Assembly (NCBI GenBank): GCA_000482145.1
Contig: AUXH01000134.1
Location: 1-36,440 of the forward strand
Source of the DNA: Strigomonas culicis
Lineage: Eukaryota; Euglenozoa; Kinetoplastea; Trypanosomatida; Trypanosomatidae
Length of the DNA stretch: 36,440 nucleotides
Direction of reading: 5' to 3'
In this document: in pieces, positions 24,630-33,300 of the stretch
How positions within the stretch are numbered: position 1 is the stretch's first letter
How the letters are laid out: every line of letters begins with the position of its first letter
Position numbers and translations under genes: made by a program
The notes under the pieces: generated by a model
Databases searched by the model: none
Seen by the model: the letters and a program-made list of their open reading frames with translations, nothing else
Told to the model about the DNA's origin: nothing

Positions 24630-25720
24630 GGTGTTGGGATAGAGATGTGGGTGTGGTGGGGTATGAAGACGGAAGGCTAGTAAAGATGTAAACTACTTCA
24701 GCACCCAGAGAAAAAAAAAAAAGAAGCAAAAACGGAAACAGAGAAGTGTATGCATGTATGCTAAGATATACATTTTTCATTGTAAGTGTGCCTTTTTTTT
24801 TTCAATGCGCAGTTGACGCGTCCTACCTGATATGTCCTCGAAAGGAGAGATACTGCTTTTCTTTTCTTTTTTTCCTTTTCTTTTTCCGCATACCTTTTAA
24901 AATCATTACAGGAAAAAATGAAAACAAAAATGAAAAGAGTTATTGGAAATGAAAATAGGTATCATTATCGCTAAAAGAAAGGAAAAAAAAACAGAAAACA
25001 ATTAAAAGAATCAAAAAGAAAAAAAGAAACTAAGTATTTAATGTTTAATTGTTTTGTTTTGTTTTGCATTTGTTGCTTAGTTGTTTTTGTTTTTTTACTT
25101 TTGATGTTTTAAATACTCACTGTATCAGAGTCAGTTAAATATCCACTTTCGCCCTTTTTTTCTTCTTCTCCATTGAATAACAATATGTTTCAAAAAAAAA
25201 AAAAAAAACTACACTACCATTGTTACTTTTTCCTTCTTGTGGCTGTATAGCATCATTACTAGCAAGTGTTATTAGTTTCGTTCGTTTTTGTTTTGCTGTT
25301 GTTATTGTGCTTTTTTTTTCTTATATATAAGAAATAAAAGACGTGGTTCCTCGCTTATAACGATATATTTTTGATGCTATAGCTCCAAGGAGTTCACACC
25401 AACTGAATTCATCGTGTGCTCTTGTTGGTTTTTTTCTTTGCTTTTTGTTCGTGTGTGTTTGTTTAATCTTTCAGTGATTCATTATCTCATATGCAACACC
25501 ACAAACCATGTGTATGCATATGTAGAGTTTGATATCAATATGTACGTCAATGGAAACAAAAAAAAAGGGGTGTGAAAAAAGAAGAGAAGAACGACGAAGA
25601 CGAAACTTTTTTTTAAAAAAAAAAAAAAAAAGAACAACAACAAAAGAAAACAATAGTATTATTTTCTCTTCTTCTTTTCGTTTTTTTTTTTGTTTGTTTC
25701 TATCTGTGTGCGTTTCTTTC
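24630..25720. other. Longest intergenic spacer, between the two VDAC genes
   Basis: Spacer of 1091 bases. Next to VDAC copy A it has the acceptor region at 24696-24733. The remainder is AT-rich, with A and T homopolymers of 8-17 bases (25191-25207, 25612-25631), and is probably the long 3' UTR of copy B. No coding region or RNA gene is recognised. Confidence 0.6.
24696..24733 (-). promoter_or_regulatory. Trans-splice acceptor region of VDAC copy A
   Basis: A pyrimidine tract on the minus strand (plus-strand 24707-24733) is followed by the first AG at 24696-24697. The predicted leader is 66 bases without an ATG. Confidence 0.6.
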
Positions 25721-26587
25721 TTAGTTGTGCGTAAAGATCAGACCGGGCTTCTTGGTGTGGTCAACCGTGATGCCGACGGACCAGTTGTTGCGGAGGTTCA
25801 TGATGTAGCTGACGGCCCACTTCTTGTTGAGCTCGATGCGTGCCTTGAGCACATTCGCGGGCACCAACAGGCACTTCGCCTCGACGCCCAGCTTGCCGTC
25901 GAGCGGCCGCTTCTGGCCGCAGACGGTCTCCGCCGCCACAAAGAGCTTGACGTCGCGGCTGCCGACCGAGAAGTTCAGCGGCCCGCTCGCGCTGGTCGTG
26001 AAAGTTTTCAGTTTGTTCGTCGTGATGGCCATCTCGCAGGCGTGCGTGTTGAAGTAGCGGCAGCCGAGGTTCCAGTCGCAGCTCCTCTTCTTGATGGAAT
26101 AGACGGCGCCCGCGCCGATCTGGCAGCGCGGCGCCACATCCACGCCAAGGCCGAGCTCGACCACCTCCTGCGTCAGCTTCTCGTTGAGGCTCGCACGCTT
26201 CTGCAGCAGCACGGAGGTCTGGTGGCTGAGCTCGTACAGCACCTTATCGTCCTTGAGGTGCATGACACCCTCGAACTTGTGGCCCTCGTGTGTGTAGCTC
26301 GCCGTCGTCTTGAGGTTCTTCAGCAGCTCCGGGGCGACGTTCACCTTGACGCTGCCGCCGTGCTCATGCGTGTACTCGATGTCGCACGTGATGCCCTGCT
26401 TCTTCGGCGCAAACTCCGCGACCGGGTTGAACACAAACGTGTTCACCGGGGCCTTGTGCTTGCACTCTACCTTCCACATGCCGTCCGCCGTATAGTTCTT
26501 CGTAAGGATGTCTTTCGTGGCCTTGTTGTAGTCCTTGAACAGCGACGGCGTCATGTACGGACGCTTGGAGCTCTTGGCGGATTCCAT
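25721..26587 (-). CDS. Voltage-dependent anion channel (VDAC/porin), copy B
   Basis: The 288-residue protein starts at the ATG at 26587; the longer frame begins at a non-ATG codon. After a short serine/lysine-rich extension, FKDYNKATKDILTKNY (about 17-32) is the VDAC N-terminal helix and first-strand region, followed by beta-barrel-like alternation to a final strand NWSVGITVDHTKKPGLIF. The family forms the mitochondrial outer-membrane pore. It is a tandem paralogue of the gene at 23790 but clearly diverged: N-terminus and C-terminus align, while the middle differs strongly. Its N-terminal helix looks closer to the usual VDAC pattern than copy A's. Two copies in tandem suggest an old duplication with specialisation rather than a recent copy. 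A pyrimidine tract followed by AG at 26701-26702 (TTTCTCTTACAG on the coding strand) gives a 113-base leader. Confidence 0.85.
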   Translation of the reverse strand: MESAKSSKRPYMTPSLFKDYNKATKDILTKNYTADGMWKVECKHKAPVNTFVFNPVAEFAPKKQGITCDIEYTHEHGGSVKVNVAPELLKNLKTTASYTHEGHKFEGVMHLKDDKVLYELSHQTSVLLQKRASLNEKLTQEVVELGLGVDVAPRCQIGAGAVYSIKKRSCDWNLGCRYFNTHACEMAITTNKLKTFTTSASGPLNFSVGSRDVKLFVAAETVCGQKRPLDGKLGVEAKCLLVPANVLKARIELNKKWAVSYIMNLRNNWSVGITVDHTKKPGLIFTHN

Positions 26588-26700
26588 GATTGGTGATGGG
26601 AGGGGGGTTAGTTTTGTTGGTGTTGTATTGAAATGGAGAAAGCGAGGCAAAGCTGATGTGGGCTGTACGACTCTAGCTTTTGGTTTTGGTTTTTGACTGA

Positions 26701-26750
26701 CTGTAAGAGAAATAAAAGCTTTTGATAGAAGAAAGAGATAGATAGATAGG
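26701..26750 (-). promoter_or_regulatory. Trans-splice acceptor region of VDAC copy B
   Basis: Two pyrimidine tracts lie on the minus strand (plus-strand 26724-26750 and 26703-26718), with AGs at 26719-26720 and 26701-26702; the second has the stronger pyrimidine context. Either gives an ATG-free leader. Confidence 0.5.
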
Positions 26751-26814
26751 AGGAGAGAGGTAGTAAAGATTAAACACTAGAAGGCAAGTATGAAAAAGTT
26801 AGAAGAAAAATGTT

Positions 26815-26832
26815 TATATATATATATATATA
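26815..26832. repeat. (TA)n microsatellite
   Basis: About nine TA units in the spacer upstream of VDAC copy B. Confidence 0.85.
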
Positions 26833-27374
26833 ATAAAAAAAAGAATGGAGGAAAAGGAGCTTCAGATAGCTTATACATGATCACTATTACTATCAAGACA
26901 TGAAACAGATTGTATATGTAACAAAGTTTAAGTGAATAAATAAACAAAAAAGCAAGTAGCTATAATGACAAATGGAAAAAGAGAAAAACAGAAAAATAAT
27001 GCTACAACTATAAAAACGGAATAGTTTCTATACACTCCATTAAAAGAAAGACGGAGAAAGGGAAAACTGAGGAAAGAAAGAAAAAGAAACATCGTTATCA
27101 GAATTAGCTGATACCGATTCGTTCATTAAAGAATGAAGTAGAACGTATTTAAAAAAAAAAAACAATAATAATAATAATAAATGTGTATCGAAAAAAAAAC
27201 ATTTTGCCGTATCCGTTAAGCTTGAGTCTAGTTACATGATAACATTTTTTCTTTTTTGTTGTTGTTGTTTTTTTTTCTTTGCTGGTTTATTTACTCTACA
27301 GTTTTCGGCTGCCTCCTCTCCGCATTGCCGGCGATTCGTATTGCCTCGCAGACGGGAGGTGACGCGCTGCTGCT

Positions 27375-30300
27375 CTAAAAGTAGCTGCTCTGCGTCTTCG
27401 ACTGCTGATACACCGGCCGAATGAAACCACTGTCCCGCAGCGTCTTGTAATACGTGTAGCTCGGCGCGCCGCCCGCGCGCTCGTGTGTGCCGGGCGGCGG
27501 CGGCGCCCGCAGCGGGTCATCCTCCGCCGCGGGCGCGGCCTCCGGCGGCTGCGTCGCGTATGACGCGCCGGAGCTGCTGGTGCGGCTCTCGTTGGCACGT
27601 AGCCGGCGGCGCCGCTCCAGCAGCGAGTTGTAGCTGCCTGTGCTGGACTCCTCTGGCGGGCTCGTGCCCGGGGCGCGCGTGGCGCCACGCGCCGTGATGG
27701 CGGGCGTGGACAGCAGCTGCAGCAGGTTCCCCGCGCTCGTGCTTGTGGTCGCCATGGAGCCCTCGCCGTACTCCGTCGGCGAGGTCAGCGCCACCGGGCT
27801 GCCCACCGCCGGCGCGGCGCCGGCGCGCGCGGCCAGCAGGCTCCGCAGCGAGGGCACCGCCGTGCCATCGTGGCAGCTGGCAGGGTCGAGGTGGTGCGGC
27901 GACGCGGTCGTCTCTCCGCTGCTCCGCTCCTGCTGCCCACTCGCCGTCTCGTTCGTGAAACTCGCCGCGGTGCTGAAGATGGATGTCGTCGTCGTGTACA
28001 CCGGCGAGCGCTCGCAGCCGTTCAGCAAATCCTCCGCGCTCCCCGCCGCCGCGCCGATCGCCGCGTTGAGCTCCGCGGACCCCGGCGAGGGCTGCTGCGG
28101 GGGCTGCAGCCGCAGCCCCAGCCGCGCCTGCTGAATCGCCGCCTTCTGCTCCGCCATCAGCTCGTTCCCACGCAGCGAAATGGCCAGCAGCGATGTGGCT
28201 GACGACGTCGAGGAGGACGAAGACGACCGCGACGGGCGGTGGCGGCGCAGCAGCAGCGGCGCCTCCAGCGGCGGCGGCGGCGGCGGCGCGCCGGCCGCGG
28301 CCGCGGCCGCGGCGGCGACGGCGGTGGAGCTCTTGGAGCCGTTCGTCGAGTCGCTGTGCAGCTGGCTGATGCTGTTGCCCTCGAACCCGCCGCGGCTCTG
28401 CACGGAGGTTAGCGTGTCCGCGGCCGTGAAGGTGCTGTCTGCGGTGCTCACCGGCGCGTTCGCCGCCGCGGTGTCCTTGACCGGCGTGGCCGCCGCCGGC
28501 CCGGTGGTGGACGCGTTCGCGCTCACCACCGTCGCGAAGCGCGGAAAGGCGGGGACGCTGGCGGGGGGGGCCAACAGCCGCTTCTGGCCGCTTGCGCTGC
28601 CGCGCTGCGAGCGGCCGGTGAGCAGCGCGGTGTGCGTCAGCGGTGCGCCGCTGCTGTGGAGAGCCGACGGGCTCGCGCCGCCGCCGCCCTCCTGCGCCCC
28701 GCTGTTGTGGAAGGATGCGGTGCTGATGTTCATACTGCACGAGTTCGTCGTCGTGTTGAGCGTGTTGCCGTACGTGCCGCTGAGCTCGAAGTTGTTGTAG
28801 GGGCTGACGAGCACCCCGTTCGAAAAGAGACTGATGGACGGGTCGCTCTCGAGGCGCCCGTGGCTGGCCGTGCCGCTGGCCGCCAGCGCCGCCACACCAG
28901 CTCGCAGCGACGACGACGCACTCGCACCCGCCACGCCGCCCCCTGTGCCGCTGGCGGTCGCCGTCGCGACGGCGAGCGTGCTGCTGCTGACGTTCGCAAA
29001 GGTGTTGGCACTGATACTCAGGTTGTTCGGCTCGCCCTGCGAGAGGGAGTGGTGCGGGCGGTCGCGGCCCTTCTGCGACTTGGACACACTGGAGGTGTCG
29101 CTGACACTGATGAGGTCTGTTTTTTCATGCTCGTCCTCCCGCGTGCTCGCGAATCCCGCGAGGCCAATCAGCCGCGCCTGCGTGCTGTGCGTGAGCGACG
29201 CCCCATCCCTCTTTTTACACGCCGCCGCAAACGCGGAGGCCACGGCCACCGTCACAAGAGCGGCGTCATCCTCCGCATCCTCCGCCCCGCCGGAGAAGGC
29301 ATCCGACGGACTGCCGGTGTTGAGCATGGACGGCTTGCGGGCCCCGCCGCCGTCGCTGCCGTCCTCGCTGTTGCCCTTGCCGCTCTGCCCGCCATTGCTG
29401 CCGGAGCGAAGCTCATCCTCCGCGCCGGCGAAGTGTGCGAGCACCTCCTGCGGCCGCAGCGTCGACGGGAACAGGCAGTCGTTCGAGTCGCCGGGCGGCT
29501 GCAGCGGGTGAGTGCCGCGGCGCGCGCGCACCGCCGCCCCCGCCGCGACGGCCGGGAGGCCTTGGTGGTCGCTCGCCGCCTCGCCGCCGGTGTCGGAGTC
29601 CTCCGTGTCGCTCGAGTAGCAGCAGACGGAGGCGTCCTTCTCCGCGTCGCGCAGCCCGTGCGCGGGGCGGTGGGGCCGCCCGCCCGCCGGCGTCGGCGTC
29701 GCGGCCATCGCCGCCGGCGTGCGGTCGCCGGTGCTGCTCGTGCTGCTCGTCGTCTCCGGTGGCGCGGCGTGGCGCGCGGCGCCGCTGCCGATGATGGGGA
29801 CGGCCGCCGCCGACGCGGCGGACGGCCGCAGCAGCGGTTGTAGTGTGTGGATCCGCTGCTGCGTCAGCTGCAGCATCGCGGAGGCGCCGCCGTCGCCGTA
29901 GCTGCTCGCCGCGCTGCTCGTCGCCGGCGAAAGGACGACGCGCCGATGGCTGTCCGCATCCGCGATGGAGGCGGCCGGCGGCGGCGGCGGTGCCGCGCGG
30001 TCGCCGATGGACCCCGCGGCGGTGCGGGGCTCGCCGCTGCGGCGGTGGCCGGGGCGGCCGGTGAGCGTCTCCGCGGGGCAGGGCGGCAGCGTTCCGGGCG
30101 GCGAGGGGTGCGCGGGGAACGATACGTTGCTGAGAGCGCTCACGTTCGTGTAAATCGCGACAGCGTCCATGGGCGGGTGGCCGGGGTCATGGCTGTTGCC
30201 GCTGCTGTTGTTCACCGCGTGGATCGGCAGGCTGCTGTCGCCGCTGCTGTGCCTGTGCGAGGCGCGCCGGACGCCGGAGATGCTTCCGCTGCTGAAGGTG

Positions 30301-33300
30301 GACGAGTGCAGGCTGTCATCACGCGAGGCCTGCGCCGCCCGCGACGGCCGCTGGCCGCCGCTGCGGTCGGAGGGGCTGTTGGAGGCGGTGGAGGTGGTGA
30401 CCGACATGTCGTGCAGCATCTCGCGCACCTCCGGCGTCACCTCGAGCTCGCAGATGCCCGCCGCGCCCCGATCTTCCGGCACGAAGTAGTACGCGCCCGT
30501 CGTCGGCAGCGGCTGCGTCGGGTCGTCCGCCGGCGGCGACACCTCCGGCAGCGGCAGCCCCTCCGTCTCCCCCTCCTCCCCGCTGTCCTCCGCCGGCGAC
30601 GGCGCGGCGGCGTCGCGCAGCAGCACGGGCGACTGCGACAGGTAGGGGCTCGGCACGGAGTCGAAGAGCGTGTTGCTCGACGAGGAGACCTGGCACTGCG
30701 ACGTGCTGTTCGTCCCCAGCGCGGCGCTCTCGCGGCGCGCGCGGGGCTGGAAGGGCGCGCTCAGCGGCAGCGGCCGCGTGTCGGTGGAGGGGCCCGTCTT
30801 GCCGATCCGCACGGGCGACGGCGCGGCGGCGCCGCTGAGGCTGCTCACCCGCGCGGGGCTGGTCTGCGCCGCGTCGGTCGCACCGTCCGCGAGGAGCCGC
30901 GCGGAGGACCACGTGATGGCGAGCGGCAGCTCCGCGCTGTCGAACATGTACGGCGAGTCGTAGCGGCTGCCGGCGGGCTCGGCCGCGGCCTGCCCGGCCG
31001 CCACCGCCGGGGCCGGGGATGGCGGCGCCGTCGTCAAGGCCTCCGCCACCCCCGCCGGCGGGCAGTCGTCCGTCTCCAGCGGCCGCGCGAGCGCCATCGC
31101 CACCGCGGCGGTGTCGGCCAGGCGCACGCGGTCGGGCTCGTCCTCGCTCTCGTCCTCGTAGTAGGCGGTCGCCGCGCGCGGGAGGGGCGGCGGGGGCGGC
31201 GGCTCGCCCAAGCTCGTCGTGGCGGCGGTGGCCGCGACGATGCGGCCCACCGGCTTGGGTCGCTCACACAGAGCCCCGCTCTCGCTGTCGGGGTAGCTGT
31301 CGTTGCTGCCGTTGAAGCGCACGTCGGCGCTGCTGCCGTAGTGCTCGCGGTCATGCAGCCGCGGGAGGGAGGCGCTGCCGATGGTGTTCATGGTGTTGTC
31401 GATCGAAGCGGCGCGCACCGTCATGGCGGTCGTCGTTGACGCCGTCACGTTTGTCGCCGTCGTCGTCGAGCTGGACGCGGTGTGGGGCGCGTCCTTCGTG
31501 GTGCTTGTGTTCGGGCTGAGGTAGTCGATCCTGCCGGCGGCCGCGCTGTCCGCGGGCACCTCGCGCGTCAGCGTGAGCATCGCCGTCTTCACCCGCGCGA
31601 AGTCTTCGTTGTCTTCCTCGCTGCTGCACACGCGGTCGTCGGAGCTGTTCTCGTTCTGATTCGTGTCCTTGCTGCTCGTGTTGCGGCTCGTGTGCGTGGT
31701 GCGCGCGCCGTCCGTGTTCGTCGTCGGCAGCGTCGTGCCCGTCTCCATCGTCGACAGCGTCGCGAGCGATGAGGTCTTTGTGAAGGTGATCGGGTTCTCG
31801 TGGACGCGCGGTGGGTGTTCCGCCTCGCCGCCGGGGCCGGCCGCGCCCCTCGTGTGCGCCGCCGCGCTCGCGTGCGGCAGGACCGTCGCGGCCGCCACCT
31901 CCGCGTCCTCCTCCTCGGGGAAGGAGAAGTTCTGTGGGGCATCCGCGTTGTCGTAGGGGTGGCGCCCGCCGCTGTGCGCGCTCCGTGCAACGCGCAGCGC
32001 GGCATCGCCCGGCGCGCGCGCGTCGGCCGCCGTCCGCGCGGCCGCGGTGGCGTCGTGCAGGCGCGGCGGCGTGCCGATCGTGCTGTGCGCCGACACCGTC
32101 TCCCGCACGCGCAGCACCGCCAGCGGCGGCACGGCCGCGCTGTTGAAGGTGACGCCCGGCACCGTCGCCCCGCGCTTCCGCACCGGGCTGCTCTCGTTGT
32201 TGTTCCTGCTGGCGCGCGGGCTGGACGCGGCGCTGCCAATGTGGCGCTGCGTGCTGCCGCAAGGCGAGCACGGGCTGCCGCTTTCACCGGCGGGCGCCCC
32301 GCCGACCGTCGCCACAAAGCGCGACAGCTGCGACGCCGGCGGCACCACCACAAGCGGCAGCGGCGGGGGCCGTGCGTCCGCCGCCGGCGCCGCGTGTGGC
32401 GGCGGCTGCGCGAGGGGCGAGCGCTGCGCGGAGCCGCTCGAATCGGTGTCGGTCGGCGTGCGGTCGGTGGTGCTCTCCGGCCGCGACAGCGAGGGTAGGG
32501 GTTCGTCCTGACCGGTGGCGCCGCCGCCGCCGGTGCGACTGTTGGTCGAGGGTAGGGAATCCGTCGCACAGACACTCGGACTGCTGCTGTTCTCCGGGCT
32601 GCGGAAGGGAGTGATGAAGCGCGGATGCGCGGACGCGGACTCGTGCGCCCGGGTGTACCGCACCGTCTCGTTCGCCACCCGCAGTGTGTTGGAGAGCGAG
32701 TCCTTGCCGGAGTGGACGCTCTCCGTCGCGGAGTGCGACCCCAGCCTGGCGCGGTGCTCAGCGGTGGTGTCCACCGGCAGCGGCGTCGCGTCGCCCAGCG
32801 CGAGGCCCTCGATCGTTGGCGGCACGTGGTGCGCGCTGCCGCCCGCGCTGGACGCGACCGGCGCGAGATCCTCGTCGAGCGTGGCGAGGCTCATGGGCGC
32901 GCTGTCTCCGTTCGTGTTGCTGCAGTAGGTGCTCGGCACCGTCGGTGTGTTGGAGGCGCTCGCGCGCAGCACCGTCACCGCCCCGTCGGCACCCGGGTCC
33001 GCCAGCTGCAGAGCGCCCGGCGGCGTCTGCGCGGGCAGCCCCGCGACCTGCTGATTGGGGTGCAGCGGAGAGTACACCGTGTCGACGGACGGCAACTTGG
33101 GCCGCGTGAAGAGCGAGAAGAGCGGCTTCTGCACCGCCGCCGCGCTGTCCGCCGTCGAGTGGTCCTGGATGTGCTGCGCGAAAAGGGCCTGCACCTCTTG
33201 GGTGCCACCGGTCGACGCGACCGTGCCGTCGTCGCCGTCCGTTTCGTTTGTGTTCACGTTGCTGGAGTGGAGGCTGCTCATCGGCGAGCGCATCGGCTCC

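Larger units (their letters stand above)
26588..27374. other. AT-rich intergenic spacer
   Basis: Spacer of 787 bases between the giant-protein gene (3' UTR side) and VDAC copy B. It includes GATA-type repeats at about 26736-26750, a TA run at 26815-26832, an AAT run at about 27164-27180 and T-rich DNA at 27245-27280. No coding region seen. Confidence 0.6.

Noticed and set aside
24630..25720. Possible snoRNA cluster or small gene in the longest spacer
   Set aside because: I found no convincing C/D or H/ACA box arrangement and no coding-like frame on either strand by eye.
26588..26650. 21-residue N-terminal extension of VDAC copy B, presequence-like
   Set aside because: The frame extension begins at a TTG (plus-strand CAA at 26648-26650), not an ATG, and VDAC is an outer-membrane barrel that needs no presequence.
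28632..31439. Two long plus-strand frames (403 and 530 codons) opposite the giant protein
   Set aside because: Arginine/alanine-rich shadows of the GC-rich sequence; no start context or domain, and strand opposite to the array.
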